Below are positions 1-6,103 of a stretch of DNA of 9,485 nucleotides, piece after piece (position 1 is the stretch's first letter; each line of letters starts with the position of its first letter). Source of the DNA: Nitrospirota bacterium (GTDB lineage Bacteria > Nitrospirota > Thermodesulfovibrionia > UBA6902); the NCBI GenBank assembly GCA_015491705.1, contig WFVK01000164.1, positions 1-9,485 on the forward strand. Direction: 5' to 3'. The notes beneath the pieces are model-generated. The model searched no databases. It was not told the DNA's origin and worked only from the letters and a program-made list of their open reading frames with translations. Both the position numbers and the translations under genes were made by a program.

Positions 1-33
1 GCGATTCCTTGAGGAAATATTCAGCACGCATAT
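1..33 (+). repeat. Dispersed imperfect repeat box, copy 1
   Basis: This segment begins GCGATTCCTT and ends CATAT. It matches 5546-5578 at about 28 of 34 aligned columns with two single-base gaps. Both copies lie on the same strand. The copy may continue to the left of the window, so its true edge is unknown. No function is assigned. Confidence 0.5.
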
Positions 34-116
34 CAACCTCTTTTGCAATTTCACTCCCCGTTACTTCCTGCAACAGAGACGTATTTCCAATATCCCATCG
101 CTTTATAAAGGTTTTA

Positions 117-153
117 CGGCGGGCTCTCCAGCCGGTTTATGCAACGTTAAGGA
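117..153 (+). repeat. Hairpin with conserved TTAAGGA tail, copy A
   Basis: A stem of CGGC, one G-A mismatch and GG closes a CTCT loop and pairs with CC and GCCG (117-134). It is followed by a tail ending in GCAACGTTAAGGA. An ungapped alignment with 5858-5894 gives about 30 identities in 37, with the same stem length, loop size and tail. The element lies upstream of the trkH-like gene and on the same strand. If the promoter at 190-218 is the one used, the element is upstream of the transcript, so it would act as DNA or belong to an upstream transcript. Confidence 0.45.
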
Positions 154-189
154 CTATCACCCGTAAAAAGGCTCCGCGATCCGGAGTAT

Positions 190-218
190 TTCATAAAAAT
201 ATTCAGCGGGTATATAAT
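190..218 (+). promoter_or_regulatory. Putative sigma70-type promoter of the K+ uptake operon
   Basis: A perfect -10 box TATAAT lies at 213-218. A -35-like TTCATA (4 of 6 consensus) lies at 190-195, with exactly 17 bp between them. Initiation would be expected at about 224-226, right at the GTG start at 227, so the first gene may be translated from a leaderless mRNA. Confidence 0.5.
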
Positions 219-226
219 ACATCGTC

Positions 227-1576
227 GTGGATACCGGATACGCTTCAGGGAGAATATCTCCCCCGCAGATGCTTGTTTTGGGTTTTATAGCCATAATACT
301 CACGGGGACCGTGCTGCTTCTCCTTCCATACTCAACTACTAATGGAATCACCCCTGTGGATGCGCTCTTCACCTCCACGTCCGCCGTGTGTGTCACCGGG
401 CTCATTGTAAAGGACACGCCGAATGATTTCACCATGTTCGGGAAGATAGTGATATTGATCCTCATCCAGATCGGCGGGCTCGGCTACATGTCAATGGCGA
501 CATTTATCGCCCTTATCGCGGGCAGGCGCATAGGCATGCCCGAGAGGATACTGATCAGGGAATCACTGAATATCGGCCCTCTCGAGGGAATAGTGCGCCT
601 GATGAAGGGCATGCTTATATTTGTGGCGGCATGCGAGGGTCTCGGAGCGCTGGTACTGGCCCTCCGTTTTGTTGATAAATATCCTCCGGGGGAGGCGCTC
701 TTCTACGGGATATTCCATTCGGTATCCGCATTCAATAATGCGGGCTTCAGCCTCTTTTCGGACAACCTCAAAGCATTCAGGGAGGATTTCACCATAACCA
801 TTACGGTGATGGTCCTCATAGTCCTTGGAGGCATCGGCTTTGTGGTTGTCAACGACCTCTACAACCGGTTCAGGAGACGCAACAAAAAGCTGATGATCCA
901 TACACTGATCGTACTTATATCCACATTCCTCCTGATTGCCGGCGGCGCGCTCCTGATCTATCTCAGCGAGAGGAAATACCTCTTTGCAGGCGGAGACTTC
1001 GGCACACGGGATATTATAATCTCATCGCTCTTTGCATCAGTCACAGCCAGGACCGCCGGCTTTAATACAATAGACTATGCAGCCCTGCAGCCGGCGACCA
1101 TATTTCTTACGATCATCCTCATGATAGTGGGGGCCTCGCCCGGAAGCACCGGCGGGGGAATAAAGACCACAACCCTTTCGGTGGTGATCCTGCACATATG
1201 GTCCACAATAAGGGGCAGGAGGGAGACGGTCGTATTCAACAGAAGGATTCCCCGCGTAATGGTCTCGAGGTCCCTTGTTGTTCTTGCAATGGCCATTATC
1301 TACATAGGCATGGTAACGCTTCTGATAATCGACCTGGAGCACACGCCGTTTGACAACACCGTCTTTGAGACGGTGTCCGCATTCGGCACAGTGGGGTTGT
1401 CCACAGGCGACGGAGGCGGAAGGAGCTTCTGTGCGAGCTTTTCCGATGTCTCAAAGATTATAATAGTATTCACGATGCTTGCCGGAAGACTCGGTCCCCT
1501 GACCCTTTTTACGGCGTTGCTCAGACAAAAGGAAGAGAGAATCAGCTATCCTGAAGGGAGGATCATGATAGGGTGA
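227..1576 (+). CDS. TrkH/KtrB family potassium uptake channel subunit
   Basis: Inner-membrane K+ (or K+/Na+) translocating subunit of a Trk/Ktr system, 449 residues, which suits KtrB better than the longer TrkH. The four pore loops are visible: VTGL near residues 56-59, FNNAGF at 169-174, RTAGFN at 275-280 and FGTVGL at 386-391. Their filter glycines are about G58, G173, G278 and G390. The glycine-rich GASPGSTGGGIKTT stretch (302-315) corresponds to the flexible gating loop in the third repeat. RLGPLTL near the C-terminus is also typical. The start is GTG at 227. An in-frame TAA at 215-217 excludes anything longer, and SPPQ near residue 11 fits a normal N-terminus. There is no clear ribosome binding site. 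The gene overlaps the next one by 4 bp (GTGA), so the two are translationally coupled. It is probably KtrB, with the cytoplasmic partner KtrA encoded next. Confidence 0.93.
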   Translation: MDTGYASGRISPPQMLVLGFIAIILTGTVLLLLPYSTTNGITPVDALFTSTSAVCVTGLIVKDTPNDFTMFGKIVILILIQIGGLGYMSMATFIALIAGRRIGMPERILIRESLNIGPLEGIVRLMKGMLIFVAACEGLGALVLALRFVDKYPPGEALFYGIFHSVSAFNNAGFSLFSDNLKAFREDFTITITVMVLIVLGGIGFVVVNDLYNRFRRRNKKLMIHTLIVLISTFLLIAGGALLIYLSERKYLFAGGDFGTRDIIISSLFASVTARTAGFNTIDYAALQPATIFLTIILMIVGASPGSTGGGIKTTTLSVVILHIWSTIRGRRETVVFNRRIPRVMVSRSLVVLAMAIIYIGMVTLLIIDLEHTPFDNTVFETVSAFGTVGLSTGDGGGRSFCASFSDVSKIIIVFTMLAGRLGPLTLFTALLRQKEERISYPEGRIMIG

Positions 1577-2241
1577 AAAAACAGTTTGCCGTTATAGGAC
1601 TGGGCAGGTTCGGCTCCGCGGTTGCGCTGAGCCTTGCGGGTGAAAACTGCGATGTGATCGCCATAGACAGGGATGAGGCAAAGGTGAAGTCAATAGCCGA
1701 TCAGGTCACCCTTGCCGTGCAGCTCGATGCAATGGATGAAAAAGCGCTGAAAGAAGCCGGGGTCCAGAATGTGGATGTAGCGATAGTGAGCATGGCGGGG
1801 AATGTGGAGGCAAGCATCCTCGCTGTAATGATACTGAAGGAACTGGGCGTTAAAAAGATCATGGCAAAGGCGCTTAATGACCTGCATGGAAAGGTTCTCT
1901 CGCACATGGGGGTCAGTGATGTCATATATCCCGAGCGGGATATGGCGCAGAGACTGGCGCATAACCTCGTGATGCCCGCATTTCTTGAACACATTCAGCT
2001 ATCACCCGAATACAGCATAGTGGAGCTCCCGGCGCCGGATTTCCTGTGGGGCAAACCTATTGTCAGCACAAAACTGCGCTCCGAATACGGCATCAGCATC
2101 ATAGCGATCAGGAGGGCATACAGTTCAAAAGGGGAAAAGAAAGAGACATGGCATGTCAACCCCACGGCTGCCGAGGTCATCCGGAAAGATGATATCCTTG
2201 TGCTGCTCGGTGCCAATAAAGACATTGAGAGGCTTGGTTAG
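1573..2241 (+). CDS. KtrA/TrkA-type RCK regulatory subunit of K+ uptake
   Basis: Cytoplasmic gating protein, 222 residues, expected to form a ring under the KtrB channel and bind nucleotide (ATP/ADP or NAD(H) in this family). Residues 4-35 form the Rossmann start with GLGRFG at 9-14 and an acidic D32 at the end of the second strand. This RCK_N domain runs to about residue 130. The remainder, from roughly EYSIVELPAPDFLWGK to DDILVLLGANKDI, is an RCK_C (TrkA_C) domain. The single RCK_N plus RCK_C layout and the length match KtrA rather than the doubled TrkA. The start is GTG at 1573, overlapping the stop of the channel gene. The TAG stop runs into the ribosome binding site of the cytochrome gene. 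Confidence 0.93.
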   Translation: MKKQFAVIGLGRFGSAVALSLAGENCDVIAIDRDEAKVKSIADQVTLAVQLDAMDEKALKEAGVQNVDVAIVSMAGNVEASILAVMILKELGVKKIMAKALNDLHGKVLSHMGVSDVIYPERDMAQRLAHNLVMPAFLEHIQLSPEYSIVELPAPDFLWGKPIVSTKLRSEYGISIIAIRRAYSSKGEKKETWHVNPTAAEVIRKDDILVLLGANKDIERLG

Positions 2242-2247
2242 GAGGAG
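2241..2247 (+). promoter_or_regulatory. Ribosome binding site of the cytochrome gene
   Basis: GGAGGAG lies five bases before the ATG at 2253. Its first base is the last base of the ktrA-like stop codon. This supports the chosen start and a shared transcript with the K+ genes. Confidence 0.8.
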
Positions 2248-2252
2248 AACTC

Positions 2253-3677
2253 ATGAGTTTCTTATTTCTTTGCAGAAAGGGCATAATCCATGCACTGCTG
2301 GCGGCGCTCGCCGGCCTGTTTATTTCCGGCTGCATGCCCAGGCCCCCGGTACGTGTTCCGGAACCCGCTTTCACCGCGCCTGCCGAATCCGGCACGCCTG
2401 AAAAAGCAGCCCGGAGCGATGAATACTGGCCGTCATCCGTATGTCTTGACTGCCATGACAAAATATACAGGCAGCACTCGGAATCCATGCATGCAAAATC
2501 CTTTGAAAATCCCGTGTTCCAGGCCCAGTATTTCAACGAAGTGCTGCCCCGTTCCATGAAAGTTGAAGGGCTTTCCGGAGAGGCCCGGGGTTGTATAGCC
2601 TGCCATGCGCCGGTTGCATACATGAAGACAAAGGGATACATATTCTCCAGGCGGCAGGTCAAGCCTGAGAGCTCCGGGGTAACCTGCGATTTCTGCCACA
2701 CTATCAGGGGATACAAAGGCCCGCGGCCCGGCAACGCCAATTACATATCCATTCCCGGCACACAGAAACTGGGACCGTTCAAAAGCGAGACCAACTGGCA
2801 TCACGTGTACTCGGAACTTCAGACAAAAAGTGAATTCTGCGCCATATGCCATGAGCGTGCCAACCGTAACGGCCTTGAAATCATGTCCACATTCACTGAG
2901 TGGCGAAACAGCATTTATGCTGCAAAGGGCGTGCAGTGCCAGGACTGTCACATGAATGTCCGGGGATTCCTGACCGCCGGGAAACCTGTCTACGAATCGG
3001 GAAAAGCAGCGCGCATGAGGCTGGGCTATTCTCCTTACAGGAAGCGGCTCTACACCCACCGTTTCCCGGGCGCGCATTCCAGAACACAGGTCGAGGGAGC
3101 ATTGACACTGGACATGAAACTGGATATGAAAACACAAGGGCATGCTCCACGGCCCGGCAGCGAGATAACGGTCAATATATATGTGGACAATTCAAAAACA
3201 GGGCACAGGATGCCCTCCGGCAGCGCGGAGCTCAGGCTCCTGTACCTTGATCTCAGCGCCGCCTACGGTGACAGGAGCATCCCTGTTCCGGCGGTCACCA
3301 GGACAACAGGTATGTATGACGTATCCGGCAAGGGAAGATTTGACGCCTACATACTGGGAAGCGGGTTTCCTGACGGAAGGCGCATCTACCGGGCAGTCTG
3401 TATCGATAAAAGAGGACGGCAGACCCTCTCTTCATACGATGCCGTCAGGATTGAATTTGACAACCGGCTGAACGCCGCTGAAATCAGGAAAGAAACATAC
3501 CGCTTCAGGATTCCCGAAGATGCAGCAGGCATATTGTCCCTGCGTGCCAAGCTCTATTACCTTTCTTACCCGGCTCCGTTTGCCGCGCGGCTGGGCCTGC
3601 CTGCGGCAGAGCCGGTGGAGATTGCCTCGGCAACAAAAGATATAGTAATTGAAGAGCAAAAACCGGCACTGCCTTAA
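2253..3677 (+). CDS. Pentaheme c-type cytochrome lipoprotein (cytochrome c554-like)
   Basis: A 474-residue predicted lipoprotein. The N-terminus has a basic and hydrophobic signal ending in the lipobox ISGC, with the acylated cysteine at C27. Five CXXCH heme-binding motifs follow: CLDCH 64-68, CIACH 114-118, CDFCH 145-149, CAICH 196-200 and CQDCH 229-233. Candidate distal ligands include H75, H80, H183, H184, H269 and H275. The heme part (about 60-280) resembles cytochrome c554/multiheme family proteins. Residues from about 290 to 474 carry no heme and look like a beta-rich domain. This domain contains TGHRMPSGS (316-324), a motif type seen after the heme domain in related multiheme proteins. 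Such proteins carry electrons in the periplasm or at the outer membrane; the partner and substrate here are unknown. The gene sits 11 bp after the ktrA-like gene and 36 bp before the ABC permease gene, so it probably shares their transcript. Confidence 0.9.
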   Translation: MSFLFLCRKGIIHALLAALAGLFISGCMPRPPVRVPEPAFTAPAESGTPEKAARSDEYWPSSVCLDCHDKIYRQHSESMHAKSFENPVFQAQYFNEVLPRSMKVEGLSGEARGCIACHAPVAYMKTKGYIFSRRQVKPESSGVTCDFCHTIRGYKGPRPGNANYISIPGTQKLGPFKSETNWHHVYSELQTKSEFCAICHERANRNGLEIMSTFTEWRNSIYAAKGVQCQDCHMNVRGFLTAGKPVYESGKAARMRLGYSPYRKRLYTHRFPGAHSRTQVEGALTLDMKLDMKTQGHAPRPGSEITVNIYVDNSKTGHRMPSGSAELRLLYLDLSAAYGDRSIPVPAVTRTTGMYDVSGKGRFDAYILGSGFPDGRRIYRAVCIDKRGRQTLSSYDAVRIEFDNRLNAAEIRKETYRFRIPEDAAGILSLRAKLYYLSYPAPFAARLGLPAAEPVEIASATKDIVIEEQKPALP

Positions 3678-3713
3678 TGTTGCATAAATGGCGCAGGGTA
3701 TACACTCACACGG

Positions 3714-4556
3714 ATGAATAACGGATTTTCGATACTATCGGATTTATTTGCCTTTGCCTTCATGCAGAGGGCATTTGCAGCCTCTGTGCTGCTCGGCATC
3801 CTCTGCTCTGTAATAGGCGTCTTTGTGGTGATAAAGGGATTTTCCTTTATAGGCGCGGGAATAGCCCATGCCTCCTTTGCCGGCGTGGTCCTCGGTTTTC
3901 TGCTCGGCATCAATCCCCTGATACCCGCGTTCGCCTTCAGCCTGCTGATGGTTTTTTTCGTCGGCGCGGCGACGCGGAGGGGCGAACTCAAACCCGATAT
4001 CTCTATCGGCATCTTCTTTGCCTTCACAATGGCGCTGGCCATATTCTTCATCGGGCTCATGAAACAGTACCAGCCCGGCGTCTACGGATACCTTTTCGGC
4101 AACATACTGTCTGTCACCCCTTCAGACCTGTGGCTGATAGCGGGGGTATTCGTGCTCATACTTGCGCTAATCAGTCTGCTTTATAAAGAATTGCAGTTTA
4201 TAACCTTTGACCAGGAGATGGCCGAGGCAAGCGGCCTGCCGGTTGCGTTTCTCTACTATCTCCTGCTGGTACTCATCGCCCTGACTGTGGTGGTTTCATT
4301 GAAAGCCGTAGGGGTAATTCTTGTTTTTGCGCTGATCGTCACCCCTGCGGCCTCGGCCTACCAGCTTGTTCACAGGCTGACACCGATGATATTCATATCC
4401 GCTGCAATCGGCGCGGCGGGTTCCACGGCGGGCCTGTTTCTCTCCTATCTGTGGGATGTGCCCTCCGGCGCCACAATCGTCTCCGTGCTGACCCTGATTT
4501 TTCTCTTATGCCTGGTGGTATCGCCCAAGAGGCGGCACTGCAAATGCGAGGTGTAA
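3714..4556 (+). CDS. ABC-3 family metal transporter permease (ZnuB/MntB-like)
   Basis: A 280-residue inner-membrane permease with about seven or eight hydrophobic segments. Family hallmarks include a conserved N-terminal core (RAFAASVLLGILCSVIGVFV), GFSFIGAGIAHASFAGVVLG around residues 43-62, and VSLKAVGVILVFALIVTPAA around 195-214. This family imports Zn, Mn or Fe together with an ATPase and a periplasmic metal-binding protein. Neither partner is next to it: the upstream neighbour is a cytochrome and the downstream neighbour is convergent. The gene therefore depends on partners encoded elsewhere. The ATG at 3714 is the only in-frame ATG, GTG or TTG after the stop at 3675. No good ribosome binding site precedes it, so translation may depend on reading through from the cytochrome gene. 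The C-terminus ends in the Cys/His-rich RRHCKCEV, which could touch metal, although this is speculative. Confidence 0.9.
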   Translation: MNNGFSILSDLFAFAFMQRAFAASVLLGILCSVIGVFVVIKGFSFIGAGIAHASFAGVVLGFLLGINPLIPAFAFSLLMVFFVGAATRRGELKPDISIGIFFAFTMALAIFFIGLMKQYQPGVYGYLFGNILSVTPSDLWLIAGVFVLILALISLLYKELQFITFDQEMAEASGLPVAFLYYLLLVLIALTVVVSLKAVGVILVFALIVTPAASAYQLVHRLTPMIFISAAIGAAGSTAGLFLSYLWDVPSGATIVSVLTLIFLLCLVVSPKRRHCKCEV

Positions 4557-4568
4557 AAGTCTGCGGCT

Positions 4569-5297
4569 TCAGGCGGGCTGCCTGTCTCTCAGCTCCCTGA
4601 GGAGATTCAGGCTTTCCTCTATTTCTTCTATCTCGTTGATCTCAAGAATGACCATGACATCCGGCTTTATTTTTATGAGTTCCTTCAACGCCTCAAGCTC
4701 CCTGCAACCCTGTCTCAGGGGCCAGTGGTCCGTGATGCCGCCGTGCAGGCCGTTGTTTCTGTGCATATGCACAAACCGGATATTTTCTATACACGGATCA
4801 TCTCCAAATGCCCTGACAAACTCCACGGAATTAAATCCGGCAGCCTCCACATGTCCTATATCGAGGGTGACCGAGTCCGCATAATTATTCCAGAACCACC
4901 TGATGTCCCCCGTGTCTGCTGCATTCTCAAAAGAGACCGCCGTAATTGACTTAAGCTCCTCAAGCGCCCTCCTGAAGTGGATATCATGCGGGCCTTCAAG
5001 CCTCTCTCCGCCGGGGGACCTCTCATCATGAAGTATCAGTGACAGGTCGGCATAAGCGGCCATTTTCAGGAGATCGCTGAAGTTCCCATCATCAAGCAGG
5101 GAATAGCTCACAGGGTGTATTACATAGCGGATACCGGCCTTCCGGCAGGCACGGACGCAGTTCATCATGATGTCCATATTGTCCTTCATCCCGCGGTAAA
5201 CGGAAATCTGAATGACCTCCGCACTCCAGATGTCCACTTCCTCGGGATAGAGTACCCTCGAGCCTATGATCATGATACCTATTTTAGGCCATATCAA
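4569..5297 (-). CDS. Sugar phosphate isomerase/epimerase-like TIM-barrel protein
   Basis: A 242-residue cytoplasmic protein of the xylose isomerase-like TIM barrel (AP endonuclease 2) superfamily. Visible barrel strands and metal-site motifs are VIHP at 59-62 (H61), H90, SFEN at 122-125 (E124), TLDIGH at 144-149 (D146, H149), FVHMH at 175-179 (H177, H179), TDHWPL at 189-194 and VILEIN at 216-221 (E219). E124, D146, one of the histidines and E219 would bind the divalent metal. The substrate cannot be told, and it is somewhat shorter than typical 260-290-residue members. The start is TTG at 5297, which keeps the first strand KIGIMII. An ATG eight codons later (M9) would cut into that strand. 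The TTG start lies inside the 3' end of the 59-residue gene (14-bp overlap), suggesting translational coupling. Its stop faces the permease stop across 12 bp. Confidence 0.82.
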   Translation of the reverse strand: MIWPKIGIMIIGSRVLYPEEVDIWSAEVIQISVYRGMKDNMDIMMNCVRACRKAGIRYVIHPVSYSLLDDGNFSDLLKMAAYADLSLILHDERSPGGERLEGPHDIHFRRALEELKSITAVSFENAADTGDIRWFWNNYADSVTLDIGHVEAAGFNSVEFVRAFGDDPCIENIRFVHMHRNNGLHGGITDHWPLRQGCRELEALKELIKIKPDVMVILEINEIEEIEESLNLLRELRDRQPA

Positions 5298-5463
5298 TGG
5301 AAATTAAAATATACTCGTTTTTTTTCCTGAAAAATACAACCGCCCTGCCCTCTTCATTTTCATAGATGATGGTATCATCGCTGAATTCCTTTACCGGCTT
5401 CAACTTCATTTTTTCCGTCCTTACAAGTTTTCCGCCTTCGATAATCTGTACTTCGGCATTCAT
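5284..5463 (-). CDS. Small 59-residue protein of unknown function
   Basis: A 59-residue protein starting MNAEVQIIEGGK and ending YILISIDMA. The ATG at 5463-5461 has an excellent ribosome binding site, AAGGAGGAG at 5477-5469, five bases upstream. It is rich in charged residues (many K, E and D), with alternating hydrophobic strands at both ends and no signal peptide, membrane segment or cysteine. The pattern suggests a small soluble beta-containing domain. I do not recognise a family. The last 14 bases overlap the TTG start of the isomerase-like gene, and no other gene lies between. The two therefore form a tight operon, and the strong site here may drive translation of both. It is too short for ordinary gene-length cut-offs and easily missed. 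Confidence 0.72.
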   Translation of the reverse strand: MNAEVQIIEGGKLVRTEKMKLKPVKEFSDDTIIYENEEGRAVVFFRKKNEYILISIDMA

Positions 5464-5468
5464 GATTG

Positions 5469-5477
5469 CTCCTCCTT
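5469..5477 (-). promoter_or_regulatory. Strong ribosome binding site of the 59-residue gene
   Basis: AAGGAGGAG on the minus strand lies five bases before the ATG at 5463. It is one of the strongest Shine-Dalgarno matches in the window and is the main reason to accept the small gene. Confidence 0.8.
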
Positions 5478-5503
5478 AGCTTTGGTTTGCTTAAGCATAA
5501 AAC

Positions 5504-5535
5504 TACCGCCGTGGAGCGGGAAAGCCCGCCGTAAA
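5504..5535 (-). repeat. GC-rich hairpin in the leader of the small gene (relative of copies A and C)
   Basis: Read on the minus strand, TTTACGGCGGGC is followed by a CTTT loop and CCCGC, then TTTTATGC and TTAAG further on (to about 5490). The first 14 bases closely match the start of the hairpin at 117. The tail is shortened and lacks the AAC of the other copies. It lies 41 bases or more upstream of the small gene and in the same orientation. Membership in the same family as 117-153 and 5858-5894 is plausible but weaker. Confidence 0.3.
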
Positions 5536-5545
5536 AATCTTATCT

Positions 5546-5578
5546 GCGATTCCTTAGTGAATATTCCGCACGGCATAT
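5546..5578 (+). repeat. Dispersed imperfect repeat box, copy 2
   Basis: This is the second copy of the box at 1-33, beginning GCGATTCCTT and ending CATAT, with about 28 of 34 columns identical. The two copies are 5.5 kb apart in the same orientation, and both lie in gene-poor stretches with a hairpin nearby. Confidence 0.5.
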
Positions 5579-5857
5579 TGAATTTATTTCAACCCAAGTT
5601 GAGCGGTTTTCACGGGCAAAAAGCAATGAGAACCTCCTTAACGGGCGATAGATACCTGTTATGATACAATCGCAAAGGAAACCAAACCTGTCACCCGATA
5701 AGCGGGGCAATCATGAAACAAATTATGAAACAAAACAAATTCAAAAGCAAGGGAAAAACAATCTGGTCAAAGGAACCCGAGCACGCTGAGATGCTCCCCG
5801 GCCCCCCCTAATTGATATTTTAGGCCACTGCAAGGTGAATCGCCTCATCCATCAAGC

Positions 5858-5894
5858 CGGCAGGCCCTCCTGCCGTTTCACGCAACATTAAGGA
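5858..5894 (+). repeat. Hairpin with conserved TTAAGGA tail, copy C
   Basis: A perfect 7-bp stem (CGGCAGG at 5858-5864, CCTGCCG at 5869-5875) closes a CCCT loop. It is followed by TTTCACGCAACATTAAGGA. It aligns without gaps to 117-153 (about 30 of 37). It sits on the same strand as the downstream PEP-CTERM gene, about 210 bp before its start. No run of T follows, so it is not an ordinary rho-independent terminator. Confidence 0.5.
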
Positions 5895-6036
5895 TAACTG
5901 TGATATACTTTTTGTATCGTATCTTAATCATTATTCACCATCATTCGCTATTATGGCTATTATCAGGAAAATGCAAACTCTGTAAGCCTTCGATATCTTC
6001 ACGTCCGCACAGGCCTGAGAGAGATTTAACAACTGG

Positions 6037-6064
6037 TCAGAATTCTACTGCATGTGAATTCTGA
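6037..6064. promoter_or_regulatory. 9-bp inverted repeat upstream of the PEP-CTERM gene
   Basis: TCAGAATTC at 6037-6045 and GAATTCTGA at 6056-6064 are perfect reverse complements separated by 10 bases. The centre is about 53 bp before the ATG at 6104. The 19-bp centre-to-centre spacing, about two helical turns, suits a dimeric repressor or activator site, or a leader hairpin if transcribed. Which of these applies is not decidable from sequence. Confidence 0.4.
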
Positions 6065-6090
6065 TATAACATAAGGCTATAAATTATAAA

Positions 6091-6099
6091 GGGGAGGTG
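6091..6099 (+). promoter_or_regulatory. Ribosome binding site of the PEP-CTERM gene
   Basis: GGGGAGGTG ends a few bases before the ATG at 6104. A second in-frame ATG at 6107 directly follows, so the protein could start one residue later; the spacing fits both. Confidence 0.75.
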
Positions 6100-6103
6100 T
6101 AAG

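Larger units (their letters stand above)
1..226. other. Leader region upstream of the K+ uptake operon
   Basis: No complete gene is visible in this 226-bp stretch. It holds a box at 1-33 that recurs at 5546-5578, a hairpin with a conserved tail at 117-153, a small inverted repeat CTCCG/CGGAG around 172-186, and a promoter at 190-218. On the minus strand an open frame runs from 136 to the left edge with 45 sense codons. It contains an ATG at 31-29 preceded by AGAGG, so a divergent gene could begin there and leave the window. Only ten codons (MRAEYFLKES) would be inside, and that segment overlaps the repeated box, so I do not call it as a gene. Confidence 0.5.
5464..6103. other. 640-bp gene-poor region between divergent genes
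   Basis: No convincing protein gene is visible. From left to right it holds the leader of the minus-strand small gene with a GC-rich hairpin (about 5505-5535), a repeat box shared with the window start (5546-5578), and a short inverted repeat TTGAA/TTCAA (5579-5593). Next are an A-rich stretch with a weak 32-codon frame (5713-5811), a hairpin element (5858-5894), a TATACT -10-like box at 5904-5909 without a good -35, and an inverted repeat (6037-6064) just before the PEP-CTERM gene. It probably carries the promoters of both flanking genes. Confidence 0.55.

Noticed and set aside
9..290. 93-residue + strand frame at the left edge
   Set aside because: It overlaps the start of the K+ channel gene, covers the repeat box and hairpin, and its translation is low-complexity and basic with no domain.
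2177..2740. 187-residue minus-strand frame, and another at 2433-3143, across the cytochrome gene
   Set aside because: Both are antisense shadows of the five-heme cytochrome. The + frame has a signal peptide, five heme motifs and a strong ribosome binding site.
5713..5811. 32-residue frame starting MKQIMKQNKFKSKGK
   Set aside because: It has only a weak GCGGGG before the ATG, an A-rich start and a proline/glycine end, with no family signal. It may be a gene remnant, but nothing supports a real product.
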